Shown here: positions 38,131 to 48,976 of the stretch, piece after piece
How positions within the stretch are numbered: position 1 is the stretch's first letter
How the letters are laid out: each line of letters starts with the position of its first letter
Origin: Eutreptiella sp. 'Long Island Sound 2002'
Lineage: Eukaryota > Euglenozoa > Euglenophyceae > Eutreptiales > Eutreptiaceae
Length of the DNA stretch: 64,000 nucleotides
Assembly: GCA_964036045.1 (NCBI GenBank)
Contig: OZ038380.1
Span: 117,103,699-117,167,698, forward strand
Direction: 5' to 3'
The notes under the pieces: generated by a model
What the model was told of the DNA's origin: nothing
Seen by the model: the letters and a program-made list of their open reading frames with translations, nothing else
The model's database searches: none
Program-made: the position numbers and the translations under genes

Positions 38131-40567
38131 CCACCCAGGCTTTTACAGGGGGTGAAATTTCTGAAATACCCCATTTTCATCAATTTTACCCCATGAATGA
38201 GTATACAACCTTTTGAAATGTGTATAAAAATGAGAGAAACTTATGCAAACCCTATTCACCAAGGTTTTCGGATGTTTTTGAGGGTATTCAGACGGTTTTG
38301 AACCGTATCATGTGCTTATTCCGGGCCCGACGACAGAAAAAGTATTCACTGAACGCACCGAGAAGCTAGTTAATGCAACAAAAAACTGTTTTGCAAAACA
38401 CTGCAAATTAAATTCAGAACTCAATTCGATAGGAGCCTCCAATTACAATCCGAAATCGGAAAACAGGAGAGCAGTGTCTGGTGTGTTTGATGCTGGCAAC
38501 TCAGAGTGTCGCAGTACTCGAATGACACACTGCACGCAGTCAAACCAGAGCTGATGCAGAGATGACGCTGTAAACAAATTGCAACCGCCGTTGGAGTTGA
38601 ATTGCATCAACATTTGTTGAACTTCTAATCAGAATTGAGATAAATTGAAGAAACAGCACAGCTGGCAATCACTGCAAGCACATGGACGCGCTGTACGCAC
38701 TGTACTGAAGTGGAATAGCAGTCAAACCCAAACAGATTTTGCGATCACGTTCCACTGCTGTGGAATGAAACATTGCTGCCCTTTAAATTAAATTCAGAAC
38801 CCAATTCAATGCTGTTCAATACTGTTCGCATTCTTCCTTGTCCTTGAACTTGTTTTCAATTTGTGAAGAGCTGGTGGCGAAGGTGGAAGCAGGCAAAGGC
38901 GAAGACAAAAACCACGCGCGCGAAAGAGTAACAAAGGGCAGAAAAGAAACAGTGCGTGTGTCCAAAGTGCATAATCTGTGTCCCCAAAGTGCACGATTGC
39001 AAAGATTTCTGACCTGGTGTCTGCCGAACGCAGTCAGCCACTGTTCGAATTCTTCATCGTCCTTCAACTTGTTTCCTATTTGCACAGAGCTGGTGGCGAA
39101 GGTGGAGGCAGGCAAAGCCGAAGACAAAAACCACGTGCGCGAAAGAGTAACAAAGGGCAGACAAGAAACAGCGCGTGTGTCCGAAGTGCATAATCTGTGT
39201 CTCCAAAGTGCACGATCGCAAAAGTTTTCACCTGGTGTCTGCGGAATGCAGTCAGCCACTGTTCGAATTCTTCCTCGTCCTTGAACTTGTTTTCAATTTG
39301 CGCAGAGCTGGTGGCGAAGGTGGAGGCAGGCAAAGGCAAAGACAAAAACCACGCGCGCGAAAGAGTAACAAAGCGCAGACAAGAAACAGCGCGTTTGTCC
39401 AAAGTGCATACTCTGTGTCTCCAAAGTGCACCATTGCAAGGGTTTTTCTCACCTGGTGTCTGCCGAATGCAGTCAGCCACTGTTCGAATTCTTCCTCGTC
39501 CTTCAACTTGTTTCGAATTTGCGCAGAGCTGGTGGCGAAGGGGGAGGCAGGCAAAGCCGAAGACAAAAACCCCGCGCGCGAAAGAGTAACAAAGGGCAGA
39601 CAAGAAACAGTGCGTGTGTCGAAAGTGCATAATCTGTGTCTCCAAAGTGCACGATCGCAAAGGTTTTTCGTCTGGTGTCTGCCGAATGCAGTCACCCACT
39701 GTTCGAATTTTTCCTCGTCCTTGAAAATCTTTTATATTTGCGCAGAGCTGGTGGCGAAGGTGGAGGCAGGCAAAGGCAAAGACAAAAACCACGTGCGCGA
39801 AAAAGTAACAAAGCGCAGACAAGAAACAGCGCGTGTGTCCAAAGTGCATACTCTGTGTCTCCAAAGTGGACGATCGCAAAGGTTTTTCACCTGGTGTCTG
39901 CCAAACGCAGTCAGCCACTGTTCCAATTCTTCCTTGTCCTTGAACTTGTTTTTAATTTGTGCAGCGCTGGTGGCGAAGGTGAAGGCAAAGAAAAAAACCA
40001 CACGCGCGAAAGAGAAACAAAGGGCAGACAAGAAACAGCGCATGTGTCCAAAGTGCATAATCTGAGTGTCCAAAGTGCACGATCGCAAAGGTCTTTCACA
40101 GGGTGTTGAGCTGGTGAGTATTGGGAACGCGAAAATAAGGCGGTGACTGGCTAGTGAAGAGGATTGCGCGAACCAGACCTGGTGCATGGGACGATTCGTT
40201 GCACGTTTCACCTTGGCCTTTTGAGTTCTCCTAGACCTTCAGCTTCGTTCGAACGTTTTCTGTAACACAGCGAGTGGTACCTTTATGGTTACAGGCGATC
40301 CGTGCTGTGGCGGGGTGGCTTGCAATAGCTACGCATGTTTCCTTGACCAGTCGCTCCATTCCTTGGAGATCACAACTTTTCAAACACGAAATGCGCACGA
40401 TGCGAGAAGTATAATTACACCACTGTGTGTATCAGAAAAATCTACATTGTGCGACATGGAGACCTGTAGCCATGGGCGTCATTTGGAATCCAAATCTTTT
40501 AATTCTGTGTCTCCAGAGCAGACATTTCCGGTACCGGGAATCGCGCCTGCGGTAAAAGCCTAGGTGA
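38131..40567. mobile_element. non-autonomous TIR element carrying a satellite array
   Basis: Left end CCACCCAGGCTTTTAC (38,131-38,146), right end the inverse TCACCTAGGCTTTTAC (40,552-40,567, read on the minus strand): 14 of 16 match. Compared with unit 1 of the 618-bp repeat, flanks GGGCTCTA and CAACCCAACC are rejoined if it is removed. No convincing target duplication and no transposase frame. Sequence outside the satellite (38,160-38,860 and 40,110-40,550) shows no gene. A/T-richer than element A. Confidence 0.65.
38840..40110. repeat. 219-bp satellite, six copies
   Basis: GCTGGTGGCGAAGG begins at 38,870, 39,090, 39,307, 39,528, 39,747 and 39,966 (217-221 apart). Because the unit is about 73 codons long, frames stay open through several copies on both strands (for example 39,076-39,918 minus); these are repeats, not genes. 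The last copy has an internal deletion. Confidence 0.92.
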
Positions 40568-40648
40568 CAACCCAACCTGGTGCCCTGGGGCGGCCGACAT
40601 CTAGCTGCAGTCCCCTCTTGGCAACGTTGTCACGCTGCACATCGCCAG

Positions 40649-41256
40649 TGTAATGGGCTGGCCTGGGCAACTACGACAGGGCTGCAGGCCCTGGCGGCGA
40701 TTGCGCCTTTGGCGCGTTGCCACGGTAATCGCCAGAGTGGCAGAGATTGTTCAGAGATGGAGATTTGTAGTGATACTGTGGTTTTAGATGATTGTTTGGT
40801 TGGGTTTTTTATTATCAAATATCGAATGCAATGTTCGATTGTTGTTGCGGTTGCATCCTGTTTTCAAATCCATCATTCGTGATTTTGTGTTTGTTTCCAG
40901 TTCCCCTCTCCATGTAAAGCTGGGTATAACAAGGCTGCCCTTGAAGTACAATGCTGCATGTGACGCCAGCTGGCATGCAGAGCGCGGCGTCAAGGACATG
41001 AAGGCCCTTGCAGTGCACCGACAAGGAACAAGACCCAGAATTCAAGTACATGTTGGGCGTTGTGCAGGTGTGCAAGGGTGAATACGGAGGGGGACAAAAC
41101 AAGTGGGGTCAACGCAGCAAGGAGAACCAAGGTGCGGTCAAAGAGTTTGAAGATTTGGGCAAGCCAAGGCCTTAGGCAAAATGACTGTTTGTGGATTTGG
41201 TGGGTTTGGGAAAAGTTGAAAGATACCGAGTACGGCAAAAACAAAAGTGTTATACA
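40649..41256 (+). mobile_element. LTR 1 of the tandem LTR element
   Basis: 608 bases, TG...CA. Starts TGTAATGGGCTGGCCTGGGC, ends GTGTTATACA. Preceded by GCCAG target repeat. Its first 39 bases are also in the two upstream 618-bp units (36,965 and 37,583). Confidence 0.9.
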
Positions 41257-42415
41257 AAATCTCCATTCAAGTGAAGAAGGCCGCCAGGAGTCCGCCAGCG
41301 AGGGCGCTGCTGGACTGCGCCAGTGAGGGCGCGGAAGGCTGAAGGAGAGCGCCAGCGACGGCGCTGAAGATCTGCGCCCGCAGGCACTATAACGCCGCTC
41401 CACAGGGCGCTGAACGCCAGTCTGCAAAGGGAGCGTTCAAGAACAGCGCCAGTGAGCATCCTGACGTCTTACAGTGCTGGCGGTGAGGCTCGTGAGGGTC
41501 TGGATGACCTATGGTACTGGCACTGAAGCCAGCAAGCGTTGGGGAAAGGGTTCGCCAGTGAGGGCGCTCTGGGGCAGCGTGGACGCGTGAAGGAGTGCGC
41601 CAGAACCATGATGGCGTTGGGTGCTGTACATGCTCCAGCGAGGATGCTGAATAATTGCGCCAGCGAGGGCACTGAAGGAGTGCGCCAACGAGGGCGTTGA
41701 AGACTTGCGCCCGCAGGCGCTGTTGAGTCGTGGCACTGAGGGCACTGAAGACCAGCCTGCACCAGGGGGCACTAAAAACAGTGCCAGCGCGAATGGAGGG
41801 CGCTCCATTTAGAATGATGGGAATGTAAAATTTGAGTTTGTTACTGAGGCGCCGACAGCGCCAGAAAGTATGCTGTTTGGCATGTTCGCATGGAATATAT
41901 ATGCACCTTTGCCCTGGTTACTCTTGGTGGAGCCTCTTTTGTTGTATAGTAAAAGCGCCGCAACAAACGGGCAAAGGTGCTACGAACGGCGGGGTGTGAG
42001 ACTGCTAAGTGGATTGGCATGTTGTTGATTGTGTACTAGGCTCCTCGGTTGAGGCCCCACCCACTGGCGGGCAAGTGCATGTTTCGGGGGTGGTGTCGGT
42101 GGTCGTGGGTAGGTGAAGGGGGTCAGCCACTCGAGAGTGATGGCCGGGTACCAGGTCCTGAAGGATCATTATGTGGAATGGGGGCAGCAGGTCGAGCAGG
42201 TGGCTCCCAAGGAAGCCCCAAACACCCAAGGGCCAGAGCCCCTCGGTGCCTGGGCCATCCCTGCCCCCCCCTTGCCGCCAAGACTGCAGATCAGACGAGC
42301 ATGCACCAGTGACCCCCGTCCCACGCCAGTAGTTATGCCTTTTGTAGATTTTGTTGCCCAGGCCAACCATTGAGTTTTTACTTGTTTTTCAGACCATCCA
42401 CGCTCCGTGTCCTGT
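41257..42415 (+). repeat. internal region 1, with a ~30-bp minisatellite
   Basis: Non-coding. From about 41,280 to 41,790 a degenerate unit of about 27-30 bases (GCGCCAGCGAGGGCGCTGAA and variants) repeats many times. Further on, AATATATATGCACC resembles a TATA box and is the start of an inverted repeat: GCACCTTTGCCC (41,903-41,914) with GGGCAAAGGTGC (41,968-41,979). No sequence resembling a tRNA 3' end complement follows the LTR (it reads AAATCTCCATTC). Confidence 0.65.
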
Positions 42416-42428
42416 CTCAGGAGGGGAA
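42416..42428 (+). other. polypurine tract before LTR 2
   Basis: AGGAGGGGAA directly before TGTAAT. The equivalent before LTR 3 is AGGAGGGGAG at about 44,244-44,253. Both fit a plus-strand primer. Confidence 0.75.
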
Positions 42429-43036
42429 TGTAATTGGCTGGCCTGGGCAACTAGGACAGCGCTGCAGGCCCTTGCGGCGATTGCGCCTTTGGCGCCCCAC
42501 CACGGTAATCGCCAGAGTGGCAGAGATTGTTCAGAGATGGAGATTGGTAGTGATACTGTGGATTTCCATAATTCTTTGGTTGGGTTTTTTATTATTAAAT
42601 ATCGAATGCAATGTTTGATTGTTCCTGCGTTTGCATTCTGTTTTCGAATGTATCATTTGTGATGTTCTTTTGTTTCCAGTTCCCCTGTCCATGTAAAGGT
42701 GGGTATGACACGGCTGCCGTCGAAGTACAATGCTGCCTGTGACGCCAGCTGGCATGCAGAGCGCAGGGTCAAGGACATGAAGGCCCGTGCAGTGCACCGG
42801 TAGTGAACAAGACCCAGAATTCAAGTACGTGTTGAGCGTTGTGCAGGTGTGCAAGGGTGAATACGGAGGGAGACAAAACAAGTGGGGTCAACGCAGCAAG
42901 GAGAACCAAGGAGCGGTCAAAGAGTATGAAGATTCGGGCAAGCCAGGGCCTTAGGCAAAATGGCAGTTTGTGGATTCGGTGGGTTTTTGGAAAAGTTGAA
43001 AGATACCGAGTACGGCACAAACAAAAGTGTTATACA
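42429..43036 (+). mobile_element. LTR 2 (shared middle LTR)
   Basis: 608 bases, closely similar to LTR 1 and 3 throughout. It serves as 3' LTR of the first internal region and 5' LTR of the second. Preceded by AGGAGGGGAA. Confidence 0.9.
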
Positions 43037-44253
43037 AAGTGTTCATTCAAGTGAAGAAGGCCAACAGGAGTGCCCCAGCGAGGGCGCTGCTGGACTGCGC
43101 CAGTAAGGGCGCGGAAGGTGGAAGGAGCGCGCCAGCGACGGCGCTGAAGATCTGCGCCCGCAGGCACTATAACGCCGCTCCACAGTGCGCTGAATGCCAG
43201 TCTGCAAAGGGGGCGTTCAAGAACAGCGCCATCCTGAAGTCTTACAGTGCTGGCAGTGAGGCTATTGAGGGTCTGGATGACCTATGGTACTGGCACTGAA
43301 GCCAGGGAGCGTTGGGGAAAGCGTGCGCCAGTGAGGGTGCTCTAGGACAGCGTGGACACGTGAAGGAGTGCGCCAGAACCATGATAGCGTGGGGTGCTGT
43401 ACATGCTTCAGCGAGGATGCTGAATGATTGCGCCAGGGAGGGCGCTGAAGGAGTGTGCCAGCGAGAGCGCTGAAGGAGTGCGCCAGTGAGGGCGCTGAAG
43501 GAGTGCGCCAACGAGGGTGTTGAAGACTTGCGCCAGCAGGCGCTGTTGAGCCGTGCCACTGAGGGCACTGAAGACCAGCCTGCACCAGGGGGCACTAAAA
43601 ACAGTGCCAGCGCGAATGGAGGGCGCTCCATCCAGAATGATGGGAATGTAAATTTTGAGTTTATTACTGAGGCGCCAACAGCGCCAGAAAGTATGCTGTT
43701 TGGCATGTTCGCATGGAATATCTATGCACCTTTGCCCTGGTTACTCTTGATGGAGCCTCTTTTGTTGTATAGTAAAGGCGCCGCAACAAAGGGGCAAAGG
43801 TACTACGAACGGCGGGGTGTGAAACTGCTGGGCGGATGGGCATGTTGTTGCTTGTGTATCAGGCCGCTCGGTTGAGGCTCCATCCACTGGCTGGCAAGTG
43901 CATGTTTCGGGGGTCGTGTCGGTGGTCGTGGGTAGGTGAAGGGGGTCAGCCACTCGAGAGTGGTGGCCGGGGGGCACGTCCCGAATGATGATTATGTGCA
44001 ATGGGGGCAGCAGGTCTAGCAGGTGGCTCCCAAGTAAGCCCCAAACACCCAAGGGCCAGAGCCCCTCGGTGCCTGGGCCATCCCCGCCCCCTCCCCGAGC
44101 CAAGACTGCAGCTCAGCAAACTAGCATGCGCCAGTGACCCGCCCCCCACGCCCGTAGTTATGCCTTCTGTAGATTTTGTTGTCCAGGCCAACCATTGATT
44201 TTTTACTTATTTTTAAGACTCTTCACGCTCCGTGTCGTGTCTTAGGAGGGGAG
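43037..44253 (+). repeat. internal region 2, with the same minisatellite
   Basis: Second copy of the internal region, with a different number of the ~30-base units (about 43,070-43,620) and the same GCACCTTTGCCC inverted repeat with one mismatch (43,726-43,737 and about 43,792-43,803). The frame open at 43,486-43,875 only reflects the repeat. Confidence 0.65.
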
Positions 44254-44858
44254 TGTAATGGGCTGGCCTGGGCAACTAGGACAGGGCTGGATGCCCTTGC
44301 GGCGATTGCGTCTTTGGCACGTTGCCACGGTAATCCCGAGAGTGGCAGAGATTGTTCAGAGATGGAGATTTGTAGTGATACTGTGGATTTCGATGATTGT
44401 TTTGTTGGGTTTTTTATTCTTAATATCGATTGCAATGTTTGATTGGTGTTGCGGTTGCATCCTGTGTTCGAATGCATCATTTGCGATGTTGTGTTTGTTT
44501 CCAGTTCTCCTCGCCATGTAAAGCTGGGTATAACACGGCTGCCGTCGAAGTACAATGCTGCATGTGACGCCAGCTGGCATGCAGAGCGCAGCTTCAAGGA
44601 CATGAAGGCCCGTGCAGTGCACCGGCAGTGAACAAGACCCAGATTCAAGTACGTGTTGAGGGTTGTGCAAGTGTGCAAGGGTGAATACGGAGGGAGACGA
44701 AACATGTGGGGTCAAAGCAGTAAGCAGAACCAAGGAGCGGTCAGAGAGTGTGAAGATTTACGCGAGCAAGGCCGTAGCCAAAATGAGGGTTTGTGGATTT
44801 TGTGGGTTTTGGAAAAATTGAAAGATACCGAGTACGGCACAAACAAAAGTGTTATACA
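44254..44858 (+). mobile_element. LTR 3 of the tandem LTR element
   Basis: 605 bases, ending TTATACA and followed by the GCCAG target repeat and element A sequence. Preceded by AGGAGGGGAG. Confidence 0.9.
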
Positions 44859-44863
44859 GCCAG

Positions 44864-46410
44864 GTTATGACACCGAGACACATGCTGCCTGACGGTACCG
44901 TATGCGGCGCCCTGGCACAAATACCACGGCCCGCACCACTCCTTCCCGGACAACGACGACCCGTGGCCAGTGGCAGTGAGGGAGTACCTGAACCAGTGCG
45001 TCGTGCTGGTTGATGGCAAACACCTAGCGGCCAACGCGGACGTGGCCCTGCCTGAATACCGGTGCCCACTACCCGAGGCGCCGACGCCGGTTTTTTCTGG
45101 TCACAAAGGACAACTAGTGCGCCCAGGCGCCTGAGCAGGCACAACTCTGGACCCAATGGGTGGTTGTCAAGGTGGGGGCAGGCCATCCCAGGCCCAGGGG
45201 ACTACCCCGCCATACCATCCTGCTAGTGGCTACGGCAGTGCCGCACGACCCGCACATGGCGCTGCATAAGTTGGAGGACCAACCGAAGACACAGAGCACC
45301 TGTAGGGCATCAACGCCGGGGCCCAGCGTGGCCCCCGGAGCCCCTGACGGCCCTCCGGTCCTGGGCGCACACCGTCGCCGGGGCCGGGATCAGGTTCAAC
45401 CATCACCTGGTGGCCAGTCCAGACAATGCGTTGGCCCTGAGTGTCGACCAGCTGGCCCCCAGCCAGCTCCATATCCCGTCACACTCCACAGCCCTCAACG
45501 CAGGGCCGCTCAGCCCCACTGGGTACTACGTGATCCCAGGAGCCTGGCGCCACACGTACTCCGATGGATCCGGGGGCGTGCCTTGCAGACACGCCACCAG
45601 CGTTGCCCTCGCGGACGACATCACCCGCACCTTGGCAGTGGCCATCCTGGACACAGTACCCAACTGGAAAGGGGTGGCTGCCACCCTCCCCCTGCAGTAC
45701 AACACCCACAGGCCGTGGGTCCACAAGGTGGACGCCGATGTCATACTTCACCTCCTGAGGCACGCCGACCGGGAACGGACCAAGGGCGTCCCTGCGGGGC
45801 GGCGAAGGCAGTCAACCAGATGCCCCTGAAATGGCTCCAGGAAGGCCTGCGTGTGCGCGGGCGGCACACTGAGCACCCCTTCTGGTTTGCCAGAGCCACT
45901 TCCCACCACAGCGACACGCTGCTGCACAAGGCAGACTGGGAGGCCTCCCAGGACTCAGTCCTGCAGAACATGCCGCCCGGCCCCTGCCACGCCCAGCTCA
46001 TTGTCGCTAGCAGTGACGGCATCCTCGAACTGTGGCCTTCGATCATGCGCACAGTTGGCCTGCTAGCCCAGCAGGCACAACTCAGCCACGCGCCGATGTA
46101 TCATGGGCACATGCCCCTGGGGAAGGCACACGCCAGGGCCTACGTCCATCCTCGAGACCTTGCGGCGGTAGCCACCAACCACCGGGCACTGCGGGCCAGG
46201 GACGGCAACACCCCGGTGCAACGCAGGCTCCGCACCCGGAAGGAGTGGTTCTCCGGTGTTTCTGTCCTCCCCGGGCCATGCCTCCTCTGGGGGGGCAGGG
46301 AAGAGACCCCAGTACACATGCACGTGGGTTGCACCCACTCACGGCACCTGGGGCCACACCACCGGCAAGGAGTGCAAGAAGGGTCCCAACACCTCCAGCC
46401 CCGGAAATAA
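44864..46410 (+). pseudogene. element A RNase H-like piece and zinc knuckle
   Basis: Element A resumes after the LTR element. In one frame (45,410-45,829) WRHTYSDGSGGVPC matches the first strand of an RNase H (SDGS). In a second frame (to 46,410) HKADWEASQDS resembles the last catalytic segment and CLLWGGREETPVHMHVGC the knuckle that follows RNase H in non-LTR elements, with W in place of the second Cys. The middle catalytic acids cannot be placed with confidence. Frame changes are needed, so it is not functional. Confidence 0.5.
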
Positions 46411-47190
46411 GGCGCTGTGGGCTGCCTTGTGGCGCTCCGTTGGCGCGAAGGGCACAGGGGTTTTCTGCTCCGAGCTGTTACCCGATGCGGCGGAGGCACA
46501 GCTCTGCACAATTACCCGCTACAACCCGCCGAGGGGCCCTTCCGTGGACGAATTCCTCCCCCACCTGCTCCGGCTGGGGTACTTTGCATGGGAGCTCGGC
46601 AACCACCGGCTGGAACAACTCCTCCGCACGCCTCAGATCGCCGCGGCCCAGGTGCACCGGTGGCTTACGGTGGCCGAGGGCCTCCCTACGCCCCTCACCC
46701 GCGCCAGAGCAGGGATTTTGTGGCCTGCCTCTGCCTGGTGAACTGCGCTCTGGAGTGCTCGCCCAGGAAGTTTCCATACCTACCAAGACTTACCCGGGTG
46801 TTCCTCGAAACACCTCCGAGGCGCACTGTTTCCACCGTGGATCATTGGACGCACCTCCATGACCGCATGGGAAGCGCCCATTGTGGGCGCGGGGTTGGCG
46901 AACGGATGAAGGCGGTGGTGCGCAACAATGCGCCCGCCAGAGAGGCCAGCGGCACAATACGCCGTCAGCCCACTGGACGGGTGGGGACCACAGACCGGGC
47001 CACGACCCACGGTGTTTCATGGGGCGGGCCCTGAGCGCCTATGGGATGCATAGGCCACAGAATGGCTGCGTGCGGCCCCGGAGCCCCATACTAGATGGCG
47101 AGCAACGTGTCCTCGCTCCCCTGAGCGCCCCTGCCGCCCCGGCTCCTGCTACACACCGCCAAAATACTCCGAGCCGCGGAGATACGCAGA
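46411..47190 (+). pseudogene. element A tail, coding-like but unrecognised
   Basis: Coding-looking pieces in changing frames: LWAALWRSVGAKGTGVFCSE and FLPHLLRLGYFAWELGNHRL near 46,420-46,630, then KAVVRNNAPAREASGTIRRQ near 46,910. They follow the zinc knuckle on the same strand. No domain is recognised. Confidence 0.3.
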
Positions 47191-47589
47191 TTGGAGCGAG
47201 GCACAGCTGCTCTCCGGTGGATGCCCCCCGAGGGACGGGGCACCCGGGTAACAGTGGCACATTTCAGAAAGGGGGGGCCCGCGTACGATGACCCCCTGTC
47301 CCGCCTGGGCGACCTCCAGGCACCCCTACTCCTCGTGCTCCCCATGGACCTTGCTGTCGCGCTGCGCCGTGAGCTGAACGACCGGGAAAGGCTGAGGGTT
47401 GGGTGGGAGGCAGCTGCCAACTGCGCGCTGCTAGCCCTCCTGGGCCAGGACGACGCCAATGGATGCCGATGGGACACCCTCGTGCCCCGCCTCGACAGAC
47501 ATCACACCTACATGTCGACTGCCTTGAGGCCCCCCTGCCTGGAGTGGGATGACCACATTGCGGCCTTCCAAGACCATGGGGTGGTATAG
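47191..47589 (+). CDS. unknown ORF, 132 aa
   Basis: Open frame with a strand-and-helix pattern (QAPLLLVLPMDLAVALRREL, WEAAANCALLALLGQD) ending in TAG. Overlaps the start of the next frame. Unrecognised; probably a continuation of the same degraded protein. Confidence 0.3.
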   Translation: MERGTAALRWMPPEGRGTRVTVAHFRKGGPAYDDPLSRLGDLQAPLLLVLPMDLAVALRRELNDRERLRVGWEAAANCALLALLGQDDANGCRWDTLVPRLDRHHTYMSTALRPPCLEWDDHIAAFQDHGVV

Positions 47590-48031
47590 TGACACGTGGC
47601 ACGCAGTCCGGCAGAGGACGCTCAGCAGTGACTACCTACGCAGCGTCCGCGCCCTCCTGCTGGAGCTCCAGGACATCCTCAGCCAGCAGTGGGACGACCT
47701 CTGGCTCTGCCGCCTCGACCCCTGGTCCCCAGCCTCCCACCTCCCATACACCTGCCAACTCTGCGGGGCATGTGACATGGTGTCCTCCGCCGTACCGGCT
47801 AGCACCAACAGTTTCGCGCAGTGCTCCGAAGTGGTCCTGTGCCCCTGGCCCGAGCCATCCCCGGGCCCGCGAAGACGCACGGAGGGTGATGCACTACAAC
47901 GGCACATTGAGGGCGCGGAAACCTCCTTGCACGGCCCCGCCGGCCCCGCGGGTGCCGCCCTCCTGTGGACTCACGTGCACCTGGGGGACCCCATGTCGGT
48001 CGCGCACTTGTCGCACGTGTTCATGCCCTAA
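47549..48031 (+). CDS. unknown ORF with Cys cluster, first of two related copies
   Basis: 160 codons. YTCQLCGACDMVSSAVP with a following QCSEVVLCPWPEP gives five or six cysteines in pairs, suggesting zinc binding without matching a named finger. The ending AALLWTHVHLGDPMSVAHLS is repeated in the copy at 50,525-50,880 (VLLWIDVHLREPTSVAHLS). Similarity at protein level over more than 100 codons with many silent and replacement differences argues that it really coded for protein. Confidence 0.45.
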   Translation: MTTLRPSKTMGWYSDTWHAVRQRTLSSDYLRSVRALLLELQDILSQQWDDLWLCRLDPWSPASHLPYTCQLCGACDMVSSAVPASTNSFAQCSEVVLCPWPEPSPGPRRRTEGDALQRHIEGAETSLHGPAGPAGAALLWTHVHLGDPMSVAHLSHVFMP

Positions 48032-48070
48032 CCTCCACCCGGCGCCGCGCATTGCTGGGCCCGCAACACA

Positions 48071-48976
48071 GTGCCCGACCGAGGGGGCAATGGATCGGCG
48101 CATGCCCTGCCCCGCCGCTGGTCACAAGAGGTGGCTGTGAAGGACATGGCGGGGGGCGTCGCAGTGGAGGCGCAGGCGGCGCATGCTGCCACCCTGCACG
48201 CCCCGGCGAGCAGCAGGAGGGCCTTCATCAGCCAGGGCACCCTCCTGGCTGTCCGGGCTCCAAAAGGGGCAGGAGCCCCAACGCTGCTCCCGGCGATGCA
48301 ACGGGTCGTGAACGCTGTTGGTCCGGGACTCGTCGACCCCGAGGCGGCCCTCTATGGGAACTGGATAGAGTGGCGCACGTCCAACCAGTCAGGCCGGCCC
48401 CTGGCGATGGGGGACGCGCTGCGGCTGAGGAGCGAGGGGTCAGCCATTTCCACCCACAGCAGCGCCCTGGCCCTGCCGCACGCCCTGGGCACAGGCCTCT
48501 CGATGAACGCGGCTCCGTACCTGAACCAGGCACGTGCCACGTACCCAAGAGGGGTGTCCGAGCTGGATGCGGCGCTCCGCCGCCTGCACCTGCCGTACGA
48601 GGACCTGGAGGTGGGTGAAGTCATAATATTCGTGGAAGGCGCTGGCGAGGCACCCCCCCCCCGCCCACGCCCGACCAATCAGGTGGACGACAGAGCAAGG
48701 CCAACCCCCCCATACGCTGTAGTGGGAGCCAACCTGGTGCCCAGCCCTCCCGCCGGCCACCCACGCGGCTCGCACCTGGCCCAACCCACACCTGTCCCCC
48801 CCTTCTCCAGGACCAGGGGCGCCCACCACAGGGGGCAGGCCCTCTGGCAAGAGCGCATTGGCAGCCTGCTGCTCCTCGTCGTTGTTGCAACCCGCAGGGA
48901 TCCTGAGTGGGTCCTTGGCGCCATTCCGACCCACCACTACGGGGCAGAGCCCGTGCCCCCCCCTCCCGGCGTCTAA
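48071..48976 (+). CDS. unknown ORF, 301 aa
   Basis: Open frame with VGEVIIFVEGAGEAPPPRPR dividing a folded-looking N-terminal part (GTLLAVRAPKGAG, YGNWIEWRTSNQSG) from a Pro-rich tail. No known motif. Same strand and composition as element A, so most likely part of it or of another copy. Confidence 0.35.
   Translation: MPDRGGNGSAHALPRRWSQEVAVKDMAGGVAVEAQAAHAATLHAPASSRRAFISQGTLLAVRAPKGAGAPTLLPAMQRVVNAVGPGLVDPEAALYGNWIEWRTSNQSGRPLAMGDALRLRSEGSAISTHSSALALPHALGTGLSMNAAPYLNQARATYPRGVSELDAALRRLHLPYEDLEVGEVIIFVEGAGEAPPPRPRPTNQVDDRARPTPPYAVVGANLVPSPPAGHPRGSHLAQPTPVPPFSRTRGAHHRGQALWQERIGSLLLLVVVATRRDPEWVLGAIPTHHYGAEPVPPPPGV

Larger units (their letters stand above)
40649..44858 (+). mobile_element. 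tandem non-coding LTR element: LTR-internal-LTR-internal-LTR
   Basis: Three copies of a ~606-base LTR (TGTAAT...TTATACA) separated by two ~1.2-kb internal regions, the whole flanked by the single 5-bp repeat GCCAG (40,644-40,648 and 44,859-44,863). Polypurine tracts precede the second and third LTR. No gag or pol is present, so it is a non-autonomous element that must be mobilised in trans. The PBS is not recognisable. Element A sequence continues on both sides. Confidence 0.9.

Noticed and set aside
39076-39918. 280-codon minus-strand frame and matching plus-strand frame
   Set aside because: Both are products of the 219-bp satellite, whose length is close to 73 codons.
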